Shown piece by piece: positions 16,053 to 24,138 of a DNA stretch of 31,065 nt (the stretch's first letter is position 1; every line of letters begins with the position of its first letter). Made by a program: the position numbers and the translations under genes. The notes under the pieces were generated by a model. The model did no database searches and was not told where the DNA came from. It saw only the letters and a list, made by a program, of their open reading frames with translations. This DNA comes from an uncultured Candidatus Saccharibacteria bacterium. Its GTDB lineage: Bacteria > Patescibacteriota > Saccharimonadia > Saccharimonadales > Saccharimonadaceae. The DNA lies in contig CAMIHP010000009.1 in the NCBI GenBank assembly GCA_946222005.1, positions 1 through 31,065 on the forward strand, read 5' to 3'.

Positions 16053-17432
16053 ATGCGTATCGGCTTTTTTACTGACACTTACCATCCGACTATCAATGGC
16101 ATTACGTACGTCGTTGATAGTCTTAAGCATCATCTCGAGGCTGAGGGTCATACTGTCTATGTCTTTTGCCCAGCGCGGACAATCAGTGCAAGTGTAATTC
16201 GAGAGCGCACAAGCGAGGATGATCATATCATCTGGATACCAAGTGTCAAGAATGGTTTTTTTGACACATCCGATTATGCTCTATTTTTTCCACCAACGAT
16301 TTTGCGTAAGATCCAAGATCTTGACCTAGATATTATTCATATATTCACTCCAGCTCAGGTTGGGACGCTTGGTGTAAATGCGGCAAGTAAGTATGATATT
16401 CCTTTTATTGTGCAGCACTGCACTGATTTATACGAGTTTGTAGAGGATTATCCAAATGTGCTGCCGGGTATATTGGCACTAGTTAACATTGTTTTTCCGC
16501 TTAGTGTTAAATTGCAGTGGCGAGATATTATTGAAATAGTTAAGTTGCAGCGTCCACGTCTTGGGCGAGTTAAGTGGAGTCAGGATATCATCAAGCGGGC
16601 TCTTACAATGATATATAGCCGTGCTGATGCAGTGATTGCTCTTAGTCGTAAGAGTAAAGTGCAGCTAGAGAGTTGGCAAGATGAAATATACTTCTATGAT
16701 GTGACACTTATGCCAAATGGCGTTGATGCAATTCCAAGACCAACAAAAGCACAGATACAAGCATTTCGTCAACGTTGGGGTATTGAGAGTGATGATGAAG
16801 TAGTGGGCTATGTTGGCCGTCTTGGTGAGGAGAAGAATCTTCCACTTCTTATAGAAGCTTTTGATGTGATTGGTCGCGAAAGGCCGCATGCTAAGCTAAT
16901 TTTTGTGGGTGACTTCGATTATCGCCAAATACTTGAAGAGATGGCGGCGCAGTCTTGCTACCCTGATCGAATCATCTTTACTGGGTCGATTCCGCGCAAA
17001 GAGCTTGGTGTTGCATATGCGTCGCTCGATGTTTTTGCTTTTCCATCGCTCAAGGATACGCAAGGTTGGGCAATTCATGAGGCAGCTCACGCAAGTAAGC
17101 CACTTATCCTCGTTGATAGAGAGCTGTCAGAAGTGATGCGCGATGGCGAGAATGGTTATTTTGCTAATAATGATCCAGCGGATATGGCAGCTCAGGTTTT
17201 GAGATTACTCTGCAATACAGAGCAGCGCCAGCAATTTGGTAGGCGTAGTAAACAACTCGCACTACGCTTTACAGAGCGAAATCAGGTACGTAAACTTATT
17301 CGGTTGTATGAATCTGTCATTAGCAAACATAACGTTGCCGCTCAGCTGCCAAGTGAAGACCGTTTTGGGCTGCTTTCGTCTGTATTGCACCGTGCGCGAA
17401 CGGCGCTAGGTCGTAGTAATGACCAGGAATAG
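16053..17432 (+). CDS. GT4 glycosyltransferase, probable second glycolipid enzyme
   Basis: The 459-residue protein begins MRIGFFTDTYHPTINGITYVV, a classic GT4 N-terminus seen in diacylglycerol glucosyltransferases and mannosyltransferases. DIIHIFTPAQVGTLG and FIVQHCTDLYEFVEDYP form the acceptor side. ADAVIALSRKSK, LMPNGVDAIPRP, VGYVGRLGEEKNLPLLIEAF and LIFVGDFDYR follow in usual order. The donor-binding motif reads PSLKDTQGWAIHEAAHASKPLIL, where the first Glu of EX7E is Asp. A longer central insert (about 150-190, PGILALVNIVFPLSVKLQWRD) is hydrophobic and amphipathic and may contact the membrane. It shares strand, AT-rich codon use and spacing with the gene before it. By analogy with mono- and di-glucosyl-diacylglycerol synthases it could add the second sugar; this is inference. 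Confidence 0.87.
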   Translation: MRIGFFTDTYHPTINGITYVVDSLKHHLEAEGHTVYVFCPARTISASVIRERTSEDDHIIWIPSVKNGFFDTSDYALFFPPTILRKIQDLDLDIIHIFTPAQVGTLGVNAASKYDIPFIVQHCTDLYEFVEDYPNVLPGILALVNIVFPLSVKLQWRDIIEIVKLQRPRLGRVKWSQDIIKRALTMIYSRADAVIALSRKSKVQLESWQDEIYFYDVTLMPNGVDAIPRPTKAQIQAFRQRWGIESDDEVVGYVGRLGEEKNLPLLIEAFDVIGRERPHAKLIFVGDFDYRQILEEMAAQSCYPDRIIFTGSIPRKELGVAYASLDVFAFPSLKDTQGWAIHEAAHASKPLILVDRELSEVMRDGENGYFANNDPADMAAQVLRLLCNTEQRQQFGRRSKQLALRFTERNQVRKLIRLYESVISKHNVAAQLPSEDRFGLLSSVLHRARTALGRSNDQE

Positions 17433-17542
17433 AGCCTTGATAAGCCTGCTGTAACACGTCAAAAATGACAGAGCTGCTGTATAGCCTTATGCTTACGATT
17501 CGGCGGGGATCGCGTTGGCTTGATGTTTCTTTGTTTTGTGGC

Positions 17543-18019
17543 CTATATATACCGCACTGCCCGTCGCTGCTCTCGCTCCACATCGCGGCGTTTGATGGTT
17601 TCGCGCTTGTCGTAGCGTTTCTTGCCCTTACCGAGGGCAATGACGAGCTTAATGTAGCGACCGCTGGTAAGGAGCTTCGTGGGGACGATGGTATAACCGT
17701 CCTTCTTGCGAGCAGCGAGTTGTTCGATCTGGCGTCGCTTCGCCAGAAGCTTACGTGCGCTGGTGCTGACTGTTCGAGCATTTGGTTGGCCCTGCTCGTT
17801 GTGACGCAGCGAGAAGCTGGCGTTATTAAGCCACAGCTCGCTATTGCGAATCGTCACATATGCCCCCTTGAGCTGCACGTGACCTTCGCGGGCGGCGCGC
17901 ACCTCTAGGCCGGTCAGGTTCATACCAACCACTATGTCATCGCTCAGTTCATAATCAAACCGCGCGCGGCGATTGACAATAGCTGGTACTGGTGGCTTGG
18001 TAAAATGGGACTTGCTCAT
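17543..18019 (-). CDS. smpB: SsrA-binding protein SmpB
   Basis: Binds tmRNA and places it in the A site of stalled ribosomes for trans-translation. The 158-residue protein matches SmpB along its length: VNRRARFDYEL, VVGMNLTGLEVRAAREGHVQLKGAYV, LWLNNASFSLRH, ARKLLAKRRQIEQLA, GYTIVPTKLL and VIALGKGKKRYDKRETIKRRD, with a basic tail. The ATG lies 11 bases after an extended -10, so the leader is only about 4 bases. No tmRNA gene is recognisable next to it. It converges with the second glycosyltransferase gene (about 110 bases between the stops). Confidence 0.97.
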   Translation of the reverse strand: MSKSHFTKPPVPAIVNRRARFDYELSDDIVVGMNLTGLEVRAAREGHVQLKGAYVTIRNSELWLNNASFSLRHNEQGQPNARTVSTSARKLLAKRRQIEQLAARKKDGYTIVPTKLLTSGRYIKLVIALGKGKKRYDKRETIKRRDVEREQRRAVRYI

Positions 18020-18030
18020 ATGTCTCTTCT

Positions 18031-18039
18031 ATTGTAGCA
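18031..18039 (-). promoter_or_regulatory. Extended -10 promoter of smpB
   Basis: Minus-strand TGC-TACAAT, 11 bases, ATG at 18019. The predicted leader is about 4 bases. Confidence 0.6.
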
Positions 18040-18144
18040 GATGAAGTGGCGTGTGAGGATGCGAAGGTGATAGATTTGGGCTCGAGCAAGCCAAGAGATC
18101 ATCGTCTAGCAGGTAGTGTGCCCTCTAGGGAATAATAGTTTATG

Positions 18145-18558
18145 CTACGCGTAGTCGTTGGGAGTGGCATCGATACCAAGATAGCGAAAATACTGCTGGA
18201 CATCTGCGAGACCTCCGCCCGACTTAATAATAATACGGCAATCTTGCAAGAGCCAACTCGCGTTGTCGTACCCGTAATTACATAGTGGGTCGAGATGCTC
18301 GTTGATATAGCTCATTGTGAGAGGAGGAAACTCTACGGCAGGGTTCTCCGGGCCTTGCTGGTCGAGAATGGCATTGGTTGTGTCTAGCAGTGCGTCGCGC
18401 TGGTGGTGTGGTGTGTTGAACTGGGATATGAGCTTGGTGTGCATATCTTCGGAGGTTGGGCTTGGGTTGCTCTTTGCTCCAAGTACAAAAAGTGGCCTCT
18501 GGGTATATGTGTCAGCACCCTCCCGTGTGCTTGCAGAATATTGCTGAAAATTTTCCAT
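18145..18558 (-). CDS. Small unknown protein
   Basis: From ATG 18558 the protein has 137 residues and no family I recognise. It has no signal peptide or membrane helix. The N-terminal part is polar (MENFQQYSASTREGADTYTQRP). The middle looks helical (TKLISQFNTPHHQRDALLDTTNAILDQQG), and the C-terminus is ASWLLQDCRIIIKSGGGLADVQQYFRYLGIDATPNDYA, which may form a small folded unit. The start is uncertain: an AGGAAGGA sequence lies about 9 bases before a TTG at 18567, which would add three residues. It is the upstream neighbour of smpB on the same strand (125 bases apart). Confidence 0.6.
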   Translation of the reverse strand: MENFQQYSASTREGADTYTQRPLFVLGAKSNPSPTSEDMHTKLISQFNTPHHQRDALLDTTNAILDQQGPENPAVEFPPLTMSYINEHLDPLCNYGYDNASWLLQDCRIIIKSGGGLADVQQYFRYLGIDATPNDYA

Positions 18559-18715
18559 GTATGACAAAACTAACAATCCTTCCTGTTGAGTCTTTTCTAG
18601 CGTGTCTGCAGACCATTATACCGCTAAATGTATGGAAAGAGTGTCGTAAAAATAACAGAATAATAATGCAGAGTATTCAACTCACTCCCCTGCTCGTAAA
18701 GGATATAATTCGCCA

Positions 18716-18724
18716 TGCTATAAT
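18716..18724 (+). promoter_or_regulatory. Extended -10 promoter of the ABC-F gene, leaderless
   Basis: TGC-TATAAT, 7 bases, ATG at 18732. This position excludes the longer in-frame reading that begins some 276 bases upstream, since it would run through the promoter and overlap the divergent gene. Confidence 0.7.
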
Positions 18725-18731
18725 ATCCCCT

Positions 18732-20399
18732 ATGATTGCCGATATTGCCATTACTGAGAAGTCGTTTGGGGCGAAGATGCTGATGACGGATGTGAAGTTT
18801 AGTGTGAATGATGGCGAGAAGGTGGGCCTGGTGGGGCGCAATGGTGTGGGCAAGTCGACACTGTTTGGTATGCTAACAGGGGTAGATGATGACTATAGTG
18901 GCTCGATTATTTTCAAACGTGGCAGTGTGGTGGTGGCAACGGCCCAAGAGCACCACGACAGCGGCGATATCACGGTGCTCGAATATATCTTGCGTGGTCT
19001 GCCAGAATATGCGCGTCTGCGCCATATTATCACAACCTATCCCGAGACGATGGGCGATGACATGCATAAAATCGAGGCATACACCGCGGCGCTGGAGCGC
19101 TTTGGCCAGAAGGGCTTCTACCAGATCGAGGAGCTGGTGGCGGAGGAGCTAAAGAACTTCCAAATGGCAGGCTATGGTGAGCGGCACTTGGCGAGCTTGA
19201 GTGGTGGGCAGAAGCGCCTAGTGGAGGTGGTGAAGATCATGCACGCTCAGGCCGACCTTGCACTGATCGATGAGCCAACCAACCACATGGATTATGTCGC
19301 CAAGAAGCAGTTTGTCGACTGGCTCAAGGACGCGAAGCAAGCAATGCTCGTCATTACCCATGACCGAGATGTGCTGGCAGAGATGGATCGGATCGTTGAG
19401 ATAAAAGACGGCACAGCCCTCAGCTACCGAGGTAATTATGATGCCTACCTCCGTCAAAATGCTTCGGCGACAGGCAACGCGATGCATGAGTACGAGCAGG
19501 TCGAGCGGCGGATTGCTAATGTGAAGGATAAGGTAGTGCAATTTCGCCGGATGAAGGAGCGAGCGCGCGACCCCGGCACCATTAAGCAATTCAAGCAGCG
19601 TGAGCAGCAGGCTATGGCCGAGCTTGAGGAGCTTGAGCAGATTGAGAAGCCAACGTTTTGGATTGATCGCGACAATGTGGCGCAGCTGGAGTATAAGGCG
19701 GCCGATCGCTACCAGAAGTTTAAGGCGCGGACGATTCGCCTCAGTATGCGCGATGGCGCAATGCGGAGCCAGCGCACACTGGTGGCGGTGCGAGATTTGG
19801 CGCTGGGCTATGGCGAACGGATTTTATTTGAGGGGGTGAATATCGATCTGCGTGAGGGTGAAGCTGTGGAGCTGCGTGGTCGTAACGGCGCGGGCAAGAC
19901 GACACTTATCCGAGAACTACTCGCCGCGCAAAATCTGGTGCAAGACAGAGGTAGCGATACGCCTATTGTCTATAGTGGCTCGCTGCAGCTCGATAGCCAT
20001 ATTCGGATTGGCGTGTATGAGCAGGAGATTGCCCCGACGTATCTTGGCCTCACGCTGGCTCAGGCGATTGAGCAGATGCACCTCGACCGTGGGTTGCCAA
20101 TTGGCCAGACCAAGCTCCGCCAACTGATGAGCGACTACCTCTTTGCTGAGACGGATGGCGATGTGCCGCTGGCCCGCCTGAGTGGTGGGCAGAAGGCGCG
20201 CTTTCAGATCATCAGCATGCTAGCTAATGAGCCACAATTGCTCATCTTAGACGAGCCCACTAACCACCTCGACTTGCCCAGCATCGAAGAGCTCGAGGCG
20301 GCGCTGGAGCGCTACACTGGTGCCATTCTCTACGTCAGCCACGACAACTATTTTCGGCAAAAGTTGGGTGGTGAGGTGGTGCAGATTGGGGCGCAGTAA
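18732..20399 (+). CDS. ABC-F family ATPase (ribosome-associated)
   Basis: A soluble protein of 555 residues with two ABC cassettes in tandem and no membrane part, the mark of ABC-F proteins that act on the ribosome (translation factors of the EttA/Uup/YbiT type, or antibiotic protection). Cassette 1 has Walker A GRNGVGKST (35-43), signature LSGGQKRLVEV, and Walker B LALIDEPTNHMD. Cassette 2 has Walker A GRNGAGKTT (about 383-391), signature LSGGQKARF (about 483) and Walker B LLILDEPTNHLD (about 503). The linker between them (roughly 235-310, VERRIANVKDKVVQFRRMKERARDPGTIKQFKQR) is charged and helical, like the P-site tRNA-interaction motif. In cassette 1 the Walker B end is NHMD instead of the usual NHLD. 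A specific subfamily cannot be fixed from sequence alone. Confidence 0.93.
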   Translation: MIADIAITEKSFGAKMLMTDVKFSVNDGEKVGLVGRNGVGKSTLFGMLTGVDDDYSGSIIFKRGSVVVATAQEHHDSGDITVLEYILRGLPEYARLRHIITTYPETMGDDMHKIEAYTAALERFGQKGFYQIEELVAEELKNFQMAGYGERHLASLSGGQKRLVEVVKIMHAQADLALIDEPTNHMDYVAKKQFVDWLKDAKQAMLVITHDRDVLAEMDRIVEIKDGTALSYRGNYDAYLRQNASATGNAMHEYEQVERRIANVKDKVVQFRRMKERARDPGTIKQFKQREQQAMAELEELEQIEKPTFWIDRDNVAQLEYKAADRYQKFKARTIRLSMRDGAMRSQRTLVAVRDLALGYGERILFEGVNIDLREGEAVELRGRNGAGKTTLIRELLAAQNLVQDRGSDTPIVYSGSLQLDSHIRIGVYEQEIAPTYLGLTLAQAIEQMHLDRGLPIGQTKLRQLMSDYLFAETDGDVPLARLSGGQKARFQIISMLANEPQLLILDEPTNHLDLPSIEELEAALERYTGAILYVSHDNYFRQKLGGEVVQIGAQ

Positions 20400-20661
20400 A
20401 ACGCGGTACTCCCCTGTTGTGATGAGCTGAGTGATGGTAATTTGTGTTGTAGTCCTCGCAAATTTTGGGTGCTTTGTGCTGCGTGGTAGCTATCGCTAGC
20501 TGACACTCTCTTGTCTTTCTCTAGCCCAGTTGCGCTGTTTACTAATTCATCTGATAGGAGCGCAAAGATCGATTATGTATCGTGGCATGTGCATACCATA
20601 GTGTGCATAATTTTGTACCAGCATATTGCTTACGGTTGCAATCTACGCTATTGTAGAAGCA
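20400..20661 (+). promoter_or_regulatory. Upstream region and promoter of the RCC1/lectin gene
   Basis: A promoter with TTGCTT (20626-20631), 17-base spacer and TATTGT (20649-20654) ends 7 bases before ATG 20662, again leaderless. Just upstream GTGCATA is repeated directly at 20589-20595 and 20603-20609 (14-base period), which could be a regulator site. TTGCGCT and AGCGCAA form a 7-bp inverted repeat near 20530-20565. No terminator with a clear T-run is seen after the ABC-F gene. Confidence 0.5.
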
Positions 20662-22926
20662 ATGCTAGTGAACAAAAATAGATCAAGCGCGGGGTTTGCT
20701 CTGCCAACAGTGATCGTGGCATCGGTGGTGGCGATGATGCTACTCCTCGTGGCGGCGTCTGCATCGACGGCGATTCGCGAGGGGCTCTACGCCCAGCACT
20801 ACCGGCGCTTAGCCCGTGAGGCAGCAGAGAGTGGCGTTGTGCTTGCCAGTAAATGCCTTGAGCTTAATAACGACCTTGCGCAGTGGTCAGATGCTGCAAA
20901 ATTGCGGCCTAATACCGATTGCAAAGGTACAATAGTCGCTGGTCGCACCCAGTATGTTCAGCAGGATGGCAATGTGCGCACGACCTTTGAGGTGGGTGAG
21001 CCAGAGCGCCGCGAAGGGAGTATTCAGCGTATCACGGCAGTGGGCCGGACGGAGCTTATTCGGACGACGGATGGCGCAGTGTGGAAGAGCTATGAATATC
21101 GCCTGGCGGGCCAGGCGGGCCTGAGTACGCTGCTCGATAGTGTCTCGTTTGGTTATGCGGCTGGTGGTGGATTTACACTCAATGGTGCATTCTTTACTGT
21201 TATCGATGAGTTTGGGCGGCCGCGCTCAGCAGGCTTCAATGGCTTTGGCCAGCTGGGAGTTGGTTCGACTACCGACACACTCACGCTCAAGCAATTTAAT
21301 ATTCCTGCTAATAAGCGTGTTGTGCGTACCTACACCAACTTCCTCTCCCACGGCCGCAACGTATTTGCCCTCACAGAAAATGGCGAGGTATGGGGTGCGG
21401 GGCTGCATAACTTTGGGCAGATTGGCAACCCGAGCCAAATTATTGCATGGGTAACAAACCCCGTCCAGTTTGTACTGCCTGGCAATGACAATGTTGCGAC
21501 CTTTGTTTCGCCGCTGGGGATTGTCACCTTTGTCGTAACATCTCAGGGGAACGTCTATGTAGCTGGCTCCAACGACAAAGGTGTTGCCGGTATTAACTCG
21601 ACCGCTCCGACAATAAAGATGCCAACCAAGATGCCCTTCCCTGAGAAGATCCGGGCTGATGCTCACTCCTGGGCAGTTGACAGCAAAACAGCCTATGCGA
21701 TTGGTGAGAGCGGCGCGGTCTATGGCTGGGGCAATAATGAGTTTGGCCAGCTCGCTCAGGGCGATATCAATGAGCGGCGAGCACCCGTCCGCTTGGGTGA
21801 CTTTGGCAAACCTGGCAAGACCAAGGCAGTGCAGCTCGCCTTCGACGGCGATACGGTCTATATTCGCGATAGTGCAGGGGCAGTCTACTCGGCGGGCAAG
21901 ACAAACTATGGCCAAGCAGGGGTGCCGACCTTCCGGCTGCGTGCGGGGGTGTCAGACCGTTGCTTGGCGGCGGTGGGGGCAAACCTCAGGACAGAAAAGT
22001 GCTCGGGTGCTGCTGCAAACCAAAAGTGGCACTTCGACCGGACGAATAACGCCCTGCAAGTCGAGTCAAACCCAGGTGGAGGCCAAAACCGCTGTGTCGA
22101 AGCAACCGGCCATAATAATGAAGAGACGCGTATGCGGTGGTGCGCTTGGTGGTCTGGCGGCAAGCGCTTTGACTTTCGCTACCCAGCAGGTGCATGGAGC
22201 CATGTCTACCTTAGCAATAGCACCGACATTGGTGGCCGAGGCCTATGTGTTGCTGAAGTCAATATCGCAACTGGTGGCGAGACGAGGATGAATTCGTGTG
22301 AGTACTATGCAGACAGAACATTCTTGCCATATAATCCAACACTCGAGCGTGTCGCGCCGTCTGGAGTAGTAGACATCACAACAGACCAGTACTTTACCAC
22401 CATGGTCTATGCTAACGGCGAGGTTAAGACCTTTGGCCTCAATAACGGTGCACTGGGCAATGGCGTCTATGTCGACACATCCAATCTAGATGCTTACAAA
22501 CGTCACGTATATAACCCAACCCCAGTCAAGTTCATCCTTCCCCCGGGGGCTAAGGCAGTTTCGTCGTGGACAACCTCCAATGGGCTTAACCCCAAGAATG
22601 CTAACACCCTTGTCGTCACCAGCGATGGCCGTGTCTTTGGGGCGGGCAGCAATGTGACAGGCCAGCTAGGTATTGGGCATATTGGTGGCGGCACTAATGG
22701 CATCTACCCCACCCCGCAGCAAATGCTCGTGCTTGGCACGCAGGGCAACTTAGCATCGTATGTGCGCTCGGGCTATGGCACAACAGTAGTCTACACTAAC
22801 AATCGCAAAGTATTCACCGTGGGCAATAACTCTAACGGCCAGCTAGGTGATGATACCACCACCACCAACCCCACACCACGCGCCAACAAGAATACAAATG
22901 CCCAGCGCCACGTAAAGTTCTACTAG
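20662..22926 (+). CDS. Pilin-like surface protein with RCC1 repeats and ricin-type lectin domain
   Basis: The 754-residue protein starts with a prepilin-like segment (NRSSAGFALPTVIVASVVAMMLLLVAAS): a short basic leader, a G-F junction as cut by prepilin peptidase, then a hydrophobic helix. This suggests display on a type IV pilus-like fibre or membrane anchoring. After a region of about 150 residues come RCC1-type propeller repeats: GFNGFGQLGVG, EVWGAGLHNFGQIG, NVYVAGSNDKGVAG, VYGWGNNEFGQLAQGD, VYSAGKTNYGQAG. Residues about 427-560 are a ricin-B-like lectin insert (SDRCLAAVGANLRTEKCS, NQKWHFD, NRCVEATG, GLCVAEVN). RCC1 repeats then resume (VKTFGLNNGALGNG, VFGAGSNVTGQLGIG, VFTVGNNSNGQLGDD) to the end. 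The lectin thus sits inside a propeller. It could bind host-surface sugars. ATG 20662 is chosen from the promoter position; a TTG 36 bases upstream is unlikely. Confidence 0.85.
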   Translation: MLVNKNRSSAGFALPTVIVASVVAMMLLLVAASASTAIREGLYAQHYRRLAREAAESGVVLASKCLELNNDLAQWSDAAKLRPNTDCKGTIVAGRTQYVQQDGNVRTTFEVGEPERREGSIQRITAVGRTELIRTTDGAVWKSYEYRLAGQAGLSTLLDSVSFGYAAGGGFTLNGAFFTVIDEFGRPRSAGFNGFGQLGVGSTTDTLTLKQFNIPANKRVVRTYTNFLSHGRNVFALTENGEVWGAGLHNFGQIGNPSQIIAWVTNPVQFVLPGNDNVATFVSPLGIVTFVVTSQGNVYVAGSNDKGVAGINSTAPTIKMPTKMPFPEKIRADAHSWAVDSKTAYAIGESGAVYGWGNNEFGQLAQGDINERRAPVRLGDFGKPGKTKAVQLAFDGDTVYIRDSAGAVYSAGKTNYGQAGVPTFRLRAGVSDRCLAAVGANLRTEKCSGAAANQKWHFDRTNNALQVESNPGGGQNRCVEATGHNNEETRMRWCAWWSGGKRFDFRYPAGAWSHVYLSNSTDIGGRGLCVAEVNIATGGETRMNSCEYYADRTFLPYNPTLERVAPSGVVDITTDQYFTTMVYANGEVKTFGLNNGALGNGVYVDTSNLDAYKRHVYNPTPVKFILPPGAKAVSSWTTSNGLNPKNANTLVVTSDGRVFGAGSNVTGQLGIGHIGGGTNGIYPTPQQMLVLGTQGNLASYVRSGYGTTVVYTNNRKVFTVGNNSNGQLGDDTTTTNPTPRANKNTNAQRHVKFY

Positions 22927-23240
22927 CGGCAGCGCGAGACGCCTATATACAAAAAATAATCTGCATGAGAGGCCTCGCACTTAGTCAATATATAGTGGAG
23001 ATTAATGCTAGATGAGTATTATCTACAACTCATAATCAATACAGTACCTCTGTTATAAATAAAAAATTAGCAACTTGTGTGGTTGCAATAGTGTACCTTT
23101 TGAGTCAAATAAAAAAAGCCTGAACAACATATGTATACTACGTATGCAGCTTCGCTCTCTTCGTGTATAAAAGAGCAGTAATATCAAATCTCACTACCCT
23201 TCGCAGGCAGTGAGTTGATGAATAATGATGAATGGCCGGG
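22927..23240. other. Intergenic region with a bulged hairpin
   Basis: GCGAG (22934-22938) pairs with CTCGC (22974-22978) and GCCT (22941-22944) with AGGC (22970-22973), enclosing an A6 run. It starts 8 bases after the RCC1/lectin stop and may mark its mRNA end, though no T-run follows. On the minus strand, downstream of the glutaredoxin gene, a weak CATACGT/ACATATG hairpin precedes GCTTTTTTT near 23110 and may be its terminator. No gene is seen. Confidence 0.4.
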
Positions 23241-23510
23241 CTATGCTTCTGGCAGCAATCCCTTTGCTGTAAGGAGCTCATCAATTCGAGCTCGGTCGAA
23301 GCCATAGACGATCTCGCCAGCAATGTCTGTGACTGGGATGCCTTGGGCTTTGCCGCCGGTTTTGGCAGCGAGCTCGTCCGCAGCGCCAGGCGTTTTCTCG
23401 ATATCTTTGATGGTGTAGTGCACGCCAAGCTTGTCGAGATATTGCTTCTCTGTCTTGCAATAGGCGCACCACTCTGCGCTATACACTATAACCGATGGTG
23501 TTGTATTCAT
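23241..23510 (-). CDS. Glutaredoxin-like thiol oxidoreductase
   Basis: An 89-residue thioredoxin-fold protein of the glutaredoxin/NrdH type. SVIVYSAEWCAYCKTEKQYLDKLGVHY carries the redox motif C15-x-x-C18, and GIPVTDIAGEIVYGFDRARIDELL gives the cis-Pro (IPVTD in place of the usual VPvv) and the C-terminal helix. It reduces disulfides in the cytosol, with glutathione or thioredoxin reductase as likely electron source. ATG 23510 is chosen over an upstream in-frame start because the family begins here, AAGGGG lies 9-13 bases before it, and the promoter lies in between. Its leader of about 20 bases with a ribosome site contrasts with the leaderless genes nearby. Confidence 0.92.
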   Translation of the reverse strand: MNTTPSVIVYSAEWCAYCKTEKQYLDKLGVHYTIKDIEKTPGAADELAAKTGGKAQGIPVTDIAGEIVYGFDRARIDELLTAKGLLPEA

Positions 23511-23535
23511 ATGTAATTCCCCTTTCGCTCTTGCT

Positions 23536-23544
23536 AGTATAGCA
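23536..23544 (-). promoter_or_regulatory. Extended -10 promoter of the glutaredoxin-like gene
   Basis: Minus-strand TGC-TATACT with 25 bases to the ATG at 23510. It is the same box as at the leaderless genes but with room for a ribosome site (AAGGGG). Confidence 0.6.
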
Positions 23545-23657
23545 TGGGTGGAGGTGGGGTTGGCAAGCGTACTGGGTGTACGGTGCACGGCGCACGGCTT
23601 CTTTCTCAGTGTTAGTTCCCTTTCTCTGTTTCATCTGGGTGGAATATAAAAGCATGT

Positions 23658-23711
23658 TGCTATAATGATGTTTGTGATTTTTTGGTACAGGGTGGATCTT
23701 CTCCGGAGAAG
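23658..23711 (+). promoter_or_regulatory. Orphan extended -10 and 14-bp palindrome
   Basis: TGC-TATAAT (23658-23666) points rightward, but no start codon lies at a useful distance. Downstream is the perfect palindrome CTTCTCCGGAGAAG (23698-23711). A transcript from here would run antisense into the small gene at 23782-23988. It may make a short RNA or an antisense leader; no terminator is clear. Confidence 0.35.
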
Positions 23712-23781
23712 TATCGACTTCCTATGAGGGCTTCTTGCGAAAAAAGTATGAGAATAGAGAGGTGTGGGAATTACCGGGATG

Positions 23782-23988
23782 TTAATCTCCTGCACTCCGC
23801 TGACTCGTCAGGTACCAGCCACCATCGTACGGTGATTGATACACGCGTAACTGCACATCCAACTGGTATTTGCGGAGCTCAGTGATGGCGCGCAAGGCGG
23901 CTGCACGGCTCGGGTAGCGCTTTTTGGCTGCTTCGCTGCGCGGTGGGCGGTAAGGCTGGTGCTTGGGTGTTTTGTTGCGGCGTGGCAT
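23782..23988 (-). CDS. Small basic protein, possible Cys-less zinc-ribbon relative
   Basis: A 68-residue, Arg/Lys-rich protein: MPRRNKTPKHQPYRPPRSEA, then KKRYPSRAAALRAITELRKY, then LDVQLRVYQSPYDGGWYLTS. The order basic tail, helix, strand and a closing GGW-LT motif recalls small bacterial and phage proteins that end in CPxCGGWHLT. If that is right, the Cys residues are replaced (SPYDGG) and the His is Tyr, so it would not bind zinc. This resemblance is from memory and uncertain. ATG 23988 lies 6 bases after TATACT, so it is leaderless. It has no operon partners and may bind nucleic acid, given its charge. Confidence 0.65.
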   Translation of the reverse strand: MPRRNKTPKHQPYRPPRSEAAKKRYPSRAAALRAITELRKYQLDVQLRVYQSPYDGGWYLTSQRSAGD

Positions 23989-23994
23989 AGCTCT

Positions 23995-24000
23995 AGTATA
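23995..24000 (-). promoter_or_regulatory. -10 box of the small basic protein gene, leaderless
   Basis: Minus-strand TATACT, 6 bases, ATG. There is no TGn extension here (GCG precedes). Confidence 0.6.
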
Positions 24001-24138
24001 CGCGGCTTTGTGGTGCGACGCCAGCTGTCTTGTGTAGAGCCCCCCCTGAGAAATGGTTATAAAAGTCAATGGAATATAGAAAAGAGCAGTAACTCCACAC
24101 CAAATCATTACGATCTATGCGTGCGCTCCATCGGTTCA

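Noticed and set aside
17433..18144. tmRNA gene next to smpB
   Set aside because: No tRNA-like ends or tag frame recognisable in the short flanking stretches.
18456..18731. 92-residue N-terminal extension of the ABC-F protein
   Set aside because: It would run through the TGC-TATAAT promoter and overlap the divergent gene on the other strand; family members start at the chosen ATG.
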